A DNA stretch of 64,000 nucleotides from Rhizophagus irregularis (GCF_026210795.1 NC_089450.1:2170001-2234000), one strand, 5' to 3'; shown: positions 1 through 12,100, numbered from the stretch's first letter. Numbers and translations: made by a program. Notes: generated from the letters alone by a model not told the origin.

Positions 1-1320
1 TTGTAACACAAATAGAGCAAATTAGGTTGTAATATTTCCTATTCATTGCTCAGTTATTTTTTCACATTCACTTATTAAGAAAGAAATGCTGGGAAAATTG
101 TCGATACTGGCTTTATGGTTTTGGCGATCAAACATCAAACACTTTGGAGATCTTTGCCCATATTACTAAATACGTTTAATGTATAAAAGGATTGTTCTCA
201 TTATTTAATTGACACTATAATTATCGTATATAAGAATAAAAATAGGAAGGAATGTGTTACAAATAGAAGGACCGATATAACCAGTTTTTACCAGTTCTTA
301 TAAGATGTTGGCGTAAAATGTGTCTAAATTTAACATATTGATTATACTATAAATCATTGAATGATATATATATAGAGAAATGAGACATATATAGATATAT
401 AGTTATATATATATATATATATTAAATTTATTTCGAAATTCTGCAAATGCTATTAGATCTTTTTTATGATATAATTTACGTTATAAAAAATTTTTTTTTT
501 AAATACGATTTAATTAATACTGTTTTATTATATATATACGGATAATACTAGTACATCACTTAGATATTTGTTACACAATACTTTTTTAACTTAATATAAA
601 AGGGATAAAATTTATGCGAATGAAAAGCTACAATTCTGAACTCTATTTGTAACTAGACTATATTTTTAAAAAAAAATTTCTTCAAAAATCCTCGTATGAA
701 CAGTGAAGTTGCAAATGGGAATATATGTATTTGTGAATAGGCAATTTATTTTATTTTATTGGTTATTAATATATACAATATCATATGACATCATAATTAA
801 ATATTAGCCACTTAATGTATGATAAAATTGTACTACTATTCTGTTTTTTGATAGAAAAAATTTTTATTCGCTAACAAGAAATGATTATTGTTGCAAAATA
901 AGCTCGTTCATTTGGTATTTAAGAACCAGTACGCTATTTTATTTGTATACTTTTTTTTTTTTTTTTGCTAATTTAAAAATATTATAGGCTTTATTCAAAA
1001 TAAAAACATATAAAACGTAAAAAATTCGAGACGGACAGAAAAAAATTTTATAGCTGTATGCATTTTTCAGGGCCGGAATTACAATAGCGTGTCAGTCAGT
1101 TTCTAAAATGGTAATAAATTTTCAGCCGGCATTATCTTAAAAAGAAATGATATACATTAAAGGTTTAATACGTACAGTAAATAAAAATAAATGAATAATT
1201 ATTTGAATGGTTTAAAACTCAGACGTTGGCTGAAATGCGTACAAATGCGTAAGTTTAGAAGTTTCAGCTTTGACAATATTAAAAAAAAATTATTACTATG
1301 TATACATAAATCACGGGTTT
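1..1320. other. Gene-free AT-rich stretch
   Basis: I see no coding region here. It contains short TA-dinucleotide runs (about 366-420) and poly-T tracts. Bases 1030-1140 (a GGGCCGGAATTA core after tgtatgcatttttca) recur at 63195-63310, so this part is one copy of a dispersed repeat. The ORF at 1191-1388 has no recognisable product and runs into a transposon end. Confidence 0.6.
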
Positions 1321-1321
1321 G

Positions 1322-1438
1322 TACAGTGAGGGTATACGATATTAATGTACGAACTGACTGGTTAACGCTATCACGTGCAAGTGCATAACTCCTAAACTCG
1401 GGCCAGTTTGTACGTTAATTTCGTACACCCCCACTGTA
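1322..1438. mobile_element. Tc1/mariner-like MITE
   Basis: The two ends form an imperfect ~36-bp inverted repeat. Left starts CAGTGAGGGTATACGA; the right arm, read in reverse complement, starts CAGTGGGGGTGTACGA. Each end abuts a TA dinucleotide (1322-1323 and 1437-1438), which is the Tc1/mariner target signature. The body is about 113 bp with no ORF and a CACGTG near its centre. It must depend on a transposase encoded elsewhere. Superfamily assignment rests on the TA target and the CAGTG terminus only. Confidence 0.7.
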
Positions 1439-1481
1439 CGTTAAGGACGCCCCATAAATCATACCCAATACCCCCGGATAC

Positions 1482-1909
1482 TATAAACGGGGGTCGTCTA
1501 AAGCAGAGTCAAATCACGTGATTCGATATAATATGAGTGAACTAAGTTTTTTATGAATCAAGTTTAACATAAACTTGAAAATCATAAAATAAATGTATTT
1601 TAGCCTGCTCTACGAGTTTACTTAAGGTTAAAAGGTAGATTTTGAATACTGGTTTTCACTTTATATATTAGCAAAAGCTTTTTTGCCGATCATATCCAAA
1701 ATGGATAGACAAAAATGAAAAGTCAAATAAATCGAAAACGGCATTCAAAACTCATTTTGTCATTCTAAGTAAACTTGCAGAGCAGGCCAAAATACACTTA
1801 GTATATATGTTTAAAAGGTCGTATATATATTGCGAAAAATTTTATTTAGAAAATAAATTTTTTTCGAAGTCACGTGATTTGACTCCGCTTTAGACGTCCC
1901 CTATAAACG
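1482..1909. mobile_element. Foldback element with 8-bp TSD (hAT-like)
   Basis: The element itself is 1490-1901 (412 bp). It is flanked on both sides by the identical octamer TATAAACG (1482-1489 and 1902-1909). The arms are inverted repeats containing GTCTAAAGC then GAGTCAAATCACGTGA. A second, inner inverted repeat (GCCTGCTCT...GTTTACTT against AAGTAAACTTGCAGAGCAGGC) lies at about 1596-1625 and 1768-1796. There is no ORF. The 8-bp duplication is typical of hAT elements, so a hAT transposase is the likely mobiliser (inference). Part of the inner arm (cctgctttgcaagtttactt) recurs at 63583-63602. Confidence 0.78.
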
Positions 1910-2519
1910 GAAATTTTCTATTTTAAATTTTAATATTTGTTTAATACTTGGGATATAATCCGGAATGTAAAACATATTACGCAATATAAATTCTTGTATC
2001 CTCTCTCCAATATACCTCTGGGTACAGGTTCAACCCTCCGAAATTTGCAAGATACTATACCTGGGATACCATGTATGGCCCGTAGATTTAGACAATAAGT
2101 ACATTATTTATGGGCGGGATAAGACCGTTATAAGGCAACAAAGACAAAATAAATAAATTACTGAGTGTATATGATGTCGATCAAAATAATTTGAATTTTC
2201 CACGACATAATATTTGAACTACTACTGTAAATTCATCAAATTAGTTTATGTAAGAGAATTTAACAAACTATACCGTGTATGTATTCATCTTTATAAAAAA
2301 AAATAATAATAATAATTTTAATTTCTCATTATCTAAAAATATTTTTTACAATTTAAAGTTTTAAACATTGATGGATTCCGTCGATCTAGATCAGCTGTCA
2401 AACAAAGTTTGGCGATATTAAATAATTGGTTCAACCGTGCAACATCTTGCAGAAAGCCACAGTTAGAATGAGGAATATACTATTGAACAATGGTTTGACC
2501 AGTACGAAAAATTTTATAT
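1910..2519. other. Gene-free stretch
   Basis: No coding region or structured repeat is supported here. A T-arm-like string at about 2029-2040 (ggttcaaccc) has no accompanying cloverleaf, so no tRNA is called. Confidence 0.55.
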
Positions 2520-3000
2520 GTTTGTTACACAAATTTTTAATCCAAGTTATACATCCAGTTAGATTAATGTAATTTACTTTGTTTATATGGCAAATTTTTA
2601 TTTGTTTCAAAAATGTTACATAAAAAAATGTTACATAAAAAAAGAAGATTTTATTAATCTGACGCGCTAAAGTTACGTACAAATTACAATATAGCACAGG
2701 TATAATCAACCGCAGACTAAGCGATTAAATAAAAACGCCAAATTAATTTTTAATTTATTCCGATTTCAAACTTTATTTATGCCCATTTGTTTTACAAAGA
2801 AAAGTTAATAATACATATATTTCTATGACAAGAAAATTTCTTAATATAATCAATATAATCGGAATTTATAAGCAACTTCTGGAAATTAAAGCTGCTAAGA
2901 AACAAATAGGATACTATTACGTCAGTCAAAAATGATAGAAAGGTTTCTTTATTTAGTCGTTTCTTATGGTAACTAAACAATAAGCTGAAACACCGAGTTA
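2520..3000. repeat. Duplicated segment, copy 1 (partner 11655-12100)
   Basis: This stretch matches 11655-12100 over its whole length, with small indels. Shared landmarks are atgcccatttgttttacaaa, a run ending ggaatttataagcaactt, and ggtaactaaacaataagctg. Both copies are non-coding and AT-rich. After the shared end the two loci diverge: here the small gene at 3224 follows, at the partner a MITE follows. ORFs on the minus strand in this copy are not conserved between copies. Confidence 0.8.
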
Positions 3001-3096
3001 CCGATGTCTATAATACAAATTAATCAAGTAATTTAATTAATCTGTTGGCGTAATTGTGATACAATTATTTATTTTATCCACGCTTAATTAAATTTT

Positions 3097-3106
3097 TATA
3101 TAAAAG
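3097..3106 (+). promoter_or_regulatory. TATA box for the ORF at 3224
   Basis: TATATAAAAG lies 118 bp before the ATG, followed by a pyrimidine/purine-mixed leader and an A tract. It is the best TATA match near this ORF. Confidence 0.5.
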
Positions 3107-3223
3107 TGTCGAGTTGAAGCCTTCACTTGAAGCTATCTGCCAAAAAAAAAATAAAAAATAGTAATTATATTTGTATATACATTATACATATACTATATAA
3201 ACAATAAATATATACTAAACGCA

Positions 3224-3400
3224 ATGCCATCTCAAAGAAGACAAAGAAGACAAAGTAGAATATACAGAAGATACAATCGCGATCGGCTTAGCGCGTCCAT
3301 TAATAATGGCGATACGTTGAGACGCATTGCGAACCTTCCTCAACAAATTACAACTGATCTATTGATGATTCAATTTTTTGGTGGATCTTCTTTCCGTTAA
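3224..3400 (+). CDS. Small Arg-rich protein, 58 aa, unknown function
   Basis: An ATG-to-TAA ORF of 58 codons, shorter than most ORF cut-offs. Twelve of 58 residues are arginine, concentrated in the first 34 (RRQRRQ near residues 5-10, RR at 15-16 and 33-34). The C-terminal part is hydrophobic (DLLMIQFF) and ends GGSSFR. There is no signal peptide. The basic stretch could bind nucleic acid or act as a nuclear signal, but this is inference. GC content is higher than in the flanks and a good TATA box lies upstream, so I favour a real gene. The 81-aa ORF at 13937 has a similar layout: an Arg-rich stretch, then LL, then a terminal G-S-F/FF motif. I do not recognise the family. Confidence 0.5.
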   Translation: MPSQRRQRRQSRIYRRYNRDRLSASINNGDTLRRIANLPQQITTDLLMIQFFGGSSFR

Positions 3401-4184
3401 CTTTTACATGATGTAAATCAAATATAATTAACAGGTGGGAAATTTTTTTTTTATGGAATTTTATTTATTATTTGCTACAGTATATTTATTATAATTTATA
3501 TTTCTGTAGATTTATTTTACACTTGTTCCATTAGGCTTGCGTTAGATTGCTTTAAATATGATAGATTTTTATAATGTCAAATTCATTTATTCATTAATAT
3601 AAGATTAATATAAGCTAACCATCATTAAGAAAGTATTTTCATAAAACCGAGATTTAACAAATTTCGGATACTATGTTTTTATTTATTCTGATATCTTTTA
3701 AACTGATAAGAATAATTATAATTTTATTTTCTTTTATCAATTTCCTTTTTTTATTATAATTACAACCGGAATTTTCCTTTAATAAAAACTTTTTTGGAGG
3801 GTACCCTCATCATATGCATGAAACGAGTTAAGGGTTGTAACCTCGCACAGAAACGAATAAAATATTCGGTAAATCACGTTAAAACGTTACACAATAAATT
3901 ATAATAGTAATATGTGTTTTCTACTTATCGATGTAATTATGAAATTAACATAATATTTGAAACTTTATTTTTTTTTTTAAAGCAATAATAATTTCGAACA
4001 AATAAAAATTTATACAAATATGAAGAAAATCTAGTCATATCATTAATCATTAATGTCAACGTCTTTCATTTCTTTTATTAACGAAATAACAAGTTATTTT
4101 TATTTTTATTTTTAAATTCCATGTGAACAAAGCCACGATACAAATTACAGGGACGAACTATACGTAAGCCTAAAGTAATTCTAA
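3401..4184. other. Gene-free AT-rich stretch
   Basis: Only poly-A/T-rich sequence is seen, with no ORF or structured repeat that I can support. Confidence 0.5.
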
Positions 4185-4192
4185 ATTAAATC

Positions 4193-4857
4193 GTGAACCA
4201 AACCGCCAAACCTGACAGCGCCACCCTGGTGTCGAAAATGATCCCGTGGAGGGAAGTGCTAAGCACATCCCTCCCACCACGCACTAGAGTAAAAATGGCT
4301 ACGGAAACAAAGAAAGAAGAGCGAACAGAACCCTATAAAAAATTTTTATTCGAATATTTCCATTATTTCTCCGTGTCTTCCGTAAAAATTCCGTGAAAAT
4401 GATACATTCACGGATATCCGTGTTAGCGAGATGAAAATTTCCATGATTTAAGGCTAGAAATTCCATGAAAATGATACATTCACGGAAAAAACATGGAAAG
4501 ATAAAACACGGATCAGATTTTTTACAGGGGAAGCTATAATAAAAAGGAAGTTCTAACATATTCAATCTCACGTATTGTTCTTTCGTCCGTGGACACCACA
4601 CGTAAATACTTTCAGGTGTGGAATGATGCATAATGTACAGGTCCGGAATTGTTTCTGTCATATTTCTATTCGTGGGCCGGAGTGAGTGGGTAGACGACAG
4701 TATCTACTGATTCCTCGGCCAACACGTATAAGCGGTCACTAACGGTGGTAGTTGATTCGCAGTCTGGTGGAGGTGCACGTCGTAAAAAGACGGATGGATC
4801 ATTAATGAATACATCACCTCCAGAAGTAGTTCGAAACGAAATAACGAAGTTATACAT
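4193..4857 (+). pseudogene. GC-elevated coding relic split by a MITE
   Basis: Two plus-strand open segments with clearly higher GC than their surroundings lie on either side of a 200-bp MITE. The first (4193 to about 4330) reads with KMIPWREVLSTSLPPRTR and then a KKEER-type charged run. The second (about 4693-4857) is Ser/Thr-rich, then SGGGARRKKTD, and ends PPEVVRNEITKLYM. Neither has a convincing start, and the first runs directly into the MITE terminus at 4331. I read this as a decayed host or transposon ORF interrupted by the MITE. The product is not recognised, and a minus-strand ORF over the second half is probably its shadow. Confidence 0.3.
4331..4530. mobile_element. MITE, CCCTATAAAAAATTTT...TTTTACAGGGG family, copy 1
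   Basis: About 200 bp with imperfect terminal inverted repeats CCCTATAAAAAA / TTTTTTACAGGGG. Inside are two copies of an attccgtgaaaatga / attccatgaaaatga unit followed by cattcacgga. A second copy lies at 41994-42179 with the same internal order. No ORF is present. It interrupts the coding relic above. Confidence 0.65.
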
Positions 4858-4860
4858 GTA

Positions 4861-7379
4861 GTGATATGTTAAACATCACATATAAACAAGTCACGTGTCA
4901 ATACATGGTACACAATAATCGGTCTAGGCCTTTCCTTATTTGATAATAAACAATGTAGATCTATATGGTACGTACGTACGTGATATTTAACCATACACTA
5001 TAAGATATAAATCCATACACTACATGTTATTGTAACACCCTGATTGATGATAGTAATTATTGAATTGCTTAAAATTAAATTTCGAGAATCCAGATTTTTT
5101 TTTTTATTAAATATAGACAAAAGACCGGGCAATAACAAAGGAAATCCCTGTAACTGAAGTTACCACCATTACAAACGGTAGACTAAACTACACATAACGT
5201 TAAATACCCCGCCCTGCCTGTTATTTAAAAAAATTTGAGGCGTGACCTATCTATCCAGGAGATAAAGAAATAATAAAAGAATCCAGATTATAGTCACGAT
5301 AAGTCATGTGACATTTTACATTATGAATTTTATGTCGTGACTTTTTCACATTTCTCATATTTTATGTTCATCATGAATGCGGAGCTTCATATATAATAAC
5401 TGTGAGGAATTAGAGAAGAACACAAGTAGATATTAATTTAATTTTAAAACTTTTCAAGATCGTAAAATCGTTCTGTTCTAACTCATTCCATTGGTTGTTT
5501 CATAGTATATATACATTGAGTAGTATATTGGCTGCTTCTCATAAGTCATAATTAGTAATTCCAATAATAATTGCTGTTTCATACATGTAGCGAAAAATTG
5601 TTTGTAACATTAATTGTTACATTACATAAAGAAGATTTCACCCGTTCCAAAGATTCATTGTTTATCTCGTGATTAAATATTAAATTTCTGTTATAATAAA
5701 AAGTTTGCATCATCACCATTTATTACTTTTAATTGATCAAGAATATTTATGCTAGAATAGGGAAGTTTTTATTGTTTGATTTTAGAATTAAATTAGGTTT
5801 TATTTTTGGCGTCGTAAAAAGAACAATTAAATACAGCGTGTTACAAAAAAAATCAGAAAATCATTTAAATTATAAAAAAGCATTGTAATCACTTAAATAG
5901 ATCCAATTTGGATTATTTAAAGTGCATAATAATCTTAAAAATTAAGCCACAGTTTGATGTATTTCATAGTCATAAACATTTACTACCTTTTGAAAAATTT
6001 AATCTTAAATATTTACCTAAATAAAAAAAAACACAATTACAATTACATTTTATTGGTGGATTGAATTTAATTAATAACACTCAAATATTATTAAAAATAA
6101 CATAAATGATTTAATGTTACTAATTCTTTTGACATTTACTTTTTATGGTGGAATGATGAGAAATTATTTTTCAAATTGGCTTAATTTCTGTATATAATAA
6201 AAAAAGACTTGGGATCATCAAATTTACAAAAATGAGTGCAGTTTTCTCAAAATATATCCAATTTGGATCATTTAAAATGCAAAATAATTTGAACTTTGAA
6301 GCTACACTTGATATCTTTAAGAGTTATAGATATTTTTTTACTTCCTAAAACTACAAATGCTTATTTTCGGTTTAGAAATTTAGTATAAAAATTTATTAAA
6401 AAAGTGTAGATTGAATTCACAAAATTCTCAAATAATCAAGAAGATTAATTAATAGTGATGAACGCGGCATGTGACATATTTCCTCGTGCGGGCGCACGAG
6501 ATCGACGTTTTGGATGGTTAATATTCTAACATAACTTTTGCAGGGTAAATATCGTGTTCAAATTAGATCTGTTAGTGTCATCTGAGAAATAATATTTGTT
6601 AAGGACTTAAAGCTTCTAAAATTTGTTCAAATTTGATTTGATTTTATTCAAGAAAGGAAGATAACACAATGGCAAACCAACGGTATAATAAATAGTAAAG
6701 ACCTAACTACTAAAGCAAATTAAAAGTGCACACTAAATAAGGACCCTTCATAAAAAAAAAGAGGCCAACACTAGAATCCTCAAATTAGAGTACTAAATGT
6801 CACGTGATATCGCAACTTGTTGATGTTTAAAGTTTTACTATTTAAGGTCAATACTACTTTACCGTTCACATGTATCAATTGTATCATGTGATTATTAATC
6901 CTGTCGGAGTTATTGTCCCGTTACAAAGAAATTTTCCACAAAAATATTTTTTGTGCAACTCAGAATTGGATACTAGATCACATAATAGTATATTTTTTGA
7001 ATTGATATCCCATCATTCATGTAATAAAAAAAAGAAAATTAAAAATAAATCTATTATTTTTATATCAATAGAAAATATCACTCGAAATTTTTATTTGAAA
7101 GACAATAAATAAAAGTATATCAATTGCATTTTTAATATTTAATTATTTATTCCTTTTTTGTGATGTTTTTCAAGGAATAATCGAACGTAAAAGAAATTGT
7201 AATTTGGCATCTTATCAATATGTTTTTTCCGGTTCCGTTTTTGTATCAAAAGTATCAAAATAATGATGCATATCTATTAAGTAATTTACGTCCAATAACT
7301 TTTCAAGCAAATTTTAATTTTTAATTAGTCTTACTTACATGAAGTTAGATTAGATTTAAGGCTATATAATTATATTATA
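4861..7379. other. Gene-free stretch with a diverged tandem repeat
   Basis: No gene is supported. A unit of about 340-350 bp is repeated: atccaatttggattatttaa at about 5908 and atccaatttggatcatttaa at about 6257, each followed by similar sequence with about 60-70% resemblance by eye. A short GC-rich patch (gcgggcgcacgagatcg, 6487-6503) stands alone. The ORF at 6870-7112 has no recognisable domain and biased AT-rich codons, so it is not called. Confidence 0.5.
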
Positions 7380-9330
7380 AATATTTTATTTAAAAGAAAC
7401 TAAAAAAAATATATAAATACGTAAATATGTTGAATCTTATATCGTAAGATCAATTCTATTTTTTTTTAAAAAAAAATAAACCCTAAAAAATGTCAAATAA
7501 TGACGCGCCTTTAACCCTATAAAAAAAGAAAATTCGGAATTTGTCCTGAAAAGTATGGAAAATGTCCGGAAATTTTCCGTGCGTCCGGAAAACATTCGGA
7601 AATGGTCATGTTTTGGAACATTTTCCGGACGCTCGATTCTGGACAAATTCTGGACAAATTCTGGAGTGTCAAGAAAATGTCTGGAATTTGTGCGTCCGGA
7701 AAGTGTTCCAAAACGTGACCGTTTCCGAATGTTTTCCGGACGCATGGAAATTTTCCGGACATTTTCCATACTTTTCAGGACAGATTCTGAATTTTCTTTT
7801 TTTATAGGGTAACACTGGAAAAATTGGTTAGATAGTGGGAAATTGGTTAGATTCGGGGTACAAAAAAATTTTTTAGGGCCCATTTTTGACCGTTTAAATA
7901 AAATTTAGTGACTAAAATACCGTCAATATTTATTAATTTGACATGACGGGCAAATTTTGGGGTATCGCCATGATGTAAAGTTCTGCATAAATGATTAACT
8001 ATATTATTGTGACTTTCGGAGAATTTTTTATTCAAAAATTCCTAACGGAAAATTTCTGCTACCCTTTAATATTTCATTAAAGGAATTTCGGTTAGAATTT
8101 AATAAAGAAAATAAATTATATTCTTGCCGATTTAATGATATCATACAAAGTAAAAAGGAAATTATTTTGTGTCCGAAAAAATTGACGTAGTTTTTTTTTT
8201 TATATTTATAGTGATTTTTTTACAGCACTTCAACTTCAATAAAGGCGTTTTTTTTTATACAAGATATAAAAGTTTCTAAGTAAGTCTGGAATCAGTATAC
8301 AATATTTTAAAATGATAACTTCATTTATGGAAAAAATTCAATGAGAAAATGCAGGACAATAAGTTTTATTAAAGTTAAAAAAAAATTGTCTTTTAATAGA
8401 TCAAGACTTTTCCCATCACATTAATTGGGAAATTTTTACGTGTTCCATAGTATGTAATCTCTGTAATTTTATATATTCGTTAAATTTTTAATTTCCTCCT
8501 TAAGCAATATATATGCAATTTCCTATAGTAATAAATTTTCTGAGAAAAACTCCGCTGACATGATCAAATTTCTAAACATTTCTTTTTATAGGATTTAAAG
8601 CAGTTTCAACAAAGAAATATGTAGGCTTTACGTTACATTACTACATTACACGAACTGTTCTATCTAAAAAAATAATTATAACATAGCCAACGAATACTAT
8701 TGACGCGACCATTGATATTCATTTTTTATATACTTTTTTTTCGCTCTCTAAATAATATATAATATATTTATTCACATGTTAATTTTAACAAGATACTCAA
8801 CAGTATTTAAGTTTTCCAAACATATTAAAGGATATTTTCGTTGGCTGGAACTTTAAATAATCATTAGGATAATAATGAACTGTATAATTTTCCCATTCGG
8901 GAAATAATCATCATAAATTTTGACCCAATATGAAACTCATTTGGAACTCCTTTGCATTATATAAATTTCCAAATAAATTAATGCGTTCATGTGAAAAACA
9001 AAAAAATTAATTTACGCCATACCGAATTTGAAAATATAATGAATATTAAAAAAGATTGGTTTAACTCTCTCGCATATAACATTTCTACCGATTGAATAAA
9101 ATAAATATACATTATATGATAAGTATTTAAAATTTCTTTGATAGAATTGTTATTGTCGTACAGAAAAAAACATTTTTAATTAATGCGATTTGTTTATAAA
9201 ATATTCGGTTATTACGGTACATCATTGAATGAGATTTAGGCTCATTACCGATTTTTTTTTGAAAGAAAAAAATGAAATATTTTATTTCAAAACTTCCGTA
9301 ACTTTTTTTTTATATAATATGTACCATTAT
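7380..9330. repeat. Duplicated segment copy 1, lacking the N/Q gene
   Basis: Bases 7400-7490 match the leader region of the Asn/Gln-rich genes at 45410-45490 and 54200-54290 (a run ending atgttga/gacttatac, then aagatcaattctatt). Bases 7975-9330 match 55797-57380, downstream of the third gene copy (shared run tagatcaagacttttgccatcaca). The gene itself is absent here. Its place is taken by a palindromic element (7515-7809) and unrelated sequence. A remnant of the CCCTATAAAA MITE family (ctccgctgacatgatcaaat) sits at about 8520-8594 and also at 56575-56660. Confidence 0.7.
7512..7812. mobile_element. Near-perfect 295-bp palindromic element, TAA target duplication
   Basis: The body (7515-7809) begins CCCTATAAAAAAAGAAAATT and ends with the near-exact reverse complement. 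The arms are about 117 bp each, rich in CGGAAAATTTTCCG-type motifs (GTCCGGAAA, TTTTCCGGAC). A ~60-bp loop contains three ggacaaattctgg-like repeats. The flanks are TAA on both sides (7512-7514, 7810-7812). Every long ORF here, on either strand, is a by-product of the palindrome. A single strand would fold into one long hairpin. A 3-bp duplication is compatible with PIF/Harbinger-type transposition, but this is inference. Confidence 0.8.
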
Positions 9331-9577
9331 TTACGTTGTTCAAAAATAAATGATAATAAAGTATTTTAAAAATATATTTATTTTTAGTAATCTATGAAGG
9401 ATTTTAATGACGAAACGAAATAACGACATGATTATTCCGTTTTTATTAATTTTTTTTAAGATGCCTTTTAAAGTTTATCAACAAAGAAAAAATCCTAGAA
9501 ACATGAATTATTAAGATATTTTAAATATTTCTATTGAAATTATTGATATTAGTCTTGTGCGAACCACTCGTTATTTA

Positions 9578-11387
9578 TCAAACTGAAGAGTTTTGATCGT
9601 ATTTTGGATTTAGATCAATTTTGTTTTTTTTTTCTTTGAATAATATTAGTATACAATATAAATTTATTACACTTTCTAATAATACTTCATCTTCTAAGTT
9701 ATTCCAATCTGGCGCGAAAACTTCAATGACTTTCATATTTCGTTTTAAAAAGAGCATTTTAGTCACTAATGTTGGATTAAGACGATTTTTAAGAGGAGAA
9801 ATAAGACTTCCAGCATCAGAGAATAAACGTTAACGTTTAGATGTTGCGGGTATAGCCAAATATTTTTGAGCAAGCTGAGAAAGAATTGGAAAATCTTGTG
9901 TATTTTTTTCCTACCATTCCAATGGATTTTCTACTTCCAAAGCTACTACTTGCATTTCTAAAAATCTTGTTATTTCATTCTACTTAAAGTAACATATGTT
10001 CCACCTGAAAATTCACAGGTAGCATTTTCAAACGACATCAACAAATTAACTAATTGATCTATTAATTTCTACTCTTTGTCTGAAAGAATAATATTTATGA
10101 GTTTTTTATCTCTTTGATCTTCATTATTTGTTGATGTACATAAATCTTTCTGAGAAAAAGACGATCCCAAGCATAGTATGTTGAGTTCCAGCGAGTTGGA
10201 ATATCTTGAATAAGGTGTAACCAAGTTTTTTTTCAATTTTAAGTAACTGCTCTACTTGTTTTTGAGTTCATCAATCTTTTTGTTCGCGCTATAAGACTTC
10301 TGCATATGCTAATCCCTTTCCAATAGCAAGTTGTAAGGTATAACTAGCACATGGCATATGTTGGATATTAATACACCCAGCAGGTTTTTCTTTAATAAAC
10401 AAATTGCTGCAATCATGTTGGCACTTTACACCATTAGTAATGGTAATTGAAGTAGCCCAGTTCTTTAAATTCTAACTTGAAATAATTTTAATGTGGCAAT
10501 AGTTTCTGTTGTATGAGGAGCTGGTATATATTCAATCTCTGACATAACATCTTTTATCTCAAATGTTGGTGTAATCCATACAACAGTTATTCTCAAATAG
10601 CCATGCTTTGGTCGACTTGACCGAAAGTCAGCTGTTAAAGAAATATTTTGTGAAGTTTCATTAATAATATTATGTAGAATTTGTTGATTGTGAGTAAAAC
10701 TTTTTCCAATCATAGTACGAATTTTTTTCTCTCCTGTATAACAAATGCTTGATCAAATTCAGCCATCTTTTCCTTACATGCTTCGATTGCTTCGTCGTAA
10801 CAGCAGAAAGAGGCTGATTTATTTTTAACATCCACTTTAACATTGATTCTTCACGTTGTCTCTGAACATATGGAGGATGTGGTTGAATGTTTTTTGTTTG
10901 TACCTAAACAGATTTTAATTAGTATTAAATAGCAAAAAGTAATAAATAAATTGAATGTAAATTAACTATATACATTAACTATATACAGTACTTTTTATTG
11001 TTATGATTATTTAAACAAATTTGATGTGCTTCATCAAGATGACTAAGTAGATTTCCAGTTGAACTACCCATATTTCGATAAGTTTTTCCATAACGATTTT
11101 CCTTTTCATCCAAGCATGTACATATGCATAGTTCTCCATTAACATCGGCAGAACATTTTGTAAAATAATTAGTATGTGCAACTGAAGGCTTATATATTTT
11201 CTTTTAGTACTGCTCTCTTAATTAAAAAAAGGTAAATTTTTTATTCTTTCAATGAAAAGAATTATTTTCTTCTAATTTCATGGGCAGTTGTCTCTAAATT
11301 TGTATTCTTTGGACTTAAAGGGCTTCGTAAACTTCTATTAGGAGATTCTTCATTATCCAAATCAATTTCAATATTATTATTTACCAT
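9578..11387 (-). pseudogene. hAT-family transposase with BED finger, degenerate
   Basis: A complete but broken hAT transposase gene on the minus strand. It starts at ATG 11387 (MVNNNIEIDLDNEESP). Then comes a BED-type zinc finger (CICTC, then HLDEAH at about 11115-11050). An intron follows, with GTACTG near 11000 and TTTAG near 10910. After it are NQPLSAV (about 10830), the catalytic-region block SLTADFRSSRPKHGYL (about 10660-10610), DIPTRWNSTYYAW (about 10215-10175), and the C-terminal dimerisation block with RLFSDAGSLISPLKNRL (about 9830-9780). Frameshifts occur after LSAV and before IPTRW, and a stop codon lies just before RLFSDAG (KR*RLFSDAG). It cannot make a full protein. The order and motifs are those of known hAT transposases; I could not delimit the terminal repeats. 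Confidence 0.85.
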
Positions 11388-11654
11388 TGTTTACAATAGT
11401 TTTAGTGAGACTCAAAGAATTTTGTATTAGTCAAATAAGTAAATAGTGATTATTAATATACTAGTAATCTGGATTATAATCCATTCAATCTGCTAATCCT
11501 GATTACACAATCCGTCTAAATCCGTCAACCAAAATGGCGATTTAATAATTAGTCCAAAAATATGTTTGAAATTAATCTTTGTTCAAGAAACTGTTAAATG
11601 ACAAAAAAAGTTTAGTTTTATATCTAAATATACACAGGTTGGTCTTTGTATTGA

Positions 11655-12100
11655 TCAAAATCATTGTTTGCGGTTGTTACACAAATTTAAATACATCCAG
11701 TTAAATTTAAGGTAATTTACTTTGTTACCAAAAATAAGGTTAATTTCTATGATATTTTATTGTAAAGAAAAACGCGCTAAAATTATGTACAATTGCAATA
11801 TAGCACAGACGCAAACTAAACGATTAAATAAAATCGCCAAATTAATTTTTAATTTATTCCGATCTCAAACTTTATTTATGCCCATTTGTTTTACAAAGAA
11901 AAGTTAATAATACATAAATTTCTATAACAAGAAAATTTCTTAATATAATCAATATAATCGGAATTTATAAGCAACTTCCGGAATTAAAAGCTGCTAAGAA
12001 ACAAATAGGATATTACATCAGTCAAAAATGATAGAAAGGTTTCTTTATTTAGTCGTTTCTTTATGGTAACTAAACAATAAGCTGAACCACCGATTAAGCT
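11655..12100. repeat. Duplicated segment, copy 2 (partner 2520-3000)
   Basis: The same sequence as 2520-3000 with indels. It ends at ggtaactaaacaataagctg and is followed immediately by a MITE (12102). Non-coding. Confidence 0.8.

Noticed and set aside
2025-2045. tRNA T-arm-like ggttcaaccc
   Set aside because: No acceptor, D or anticodon arm can be placed around it.
4666-4857. 63-aa minus-strand ORF
   Set aside because: The plus strand of the same GC-raised patch gives a more protein-like, charged sequence, so the minus ORF is probably its shadow.
7437-7883. Overlapping ORFs of 81-148 aa on both strands
   Set aside because: All are mirror images produced by one long palindrome.
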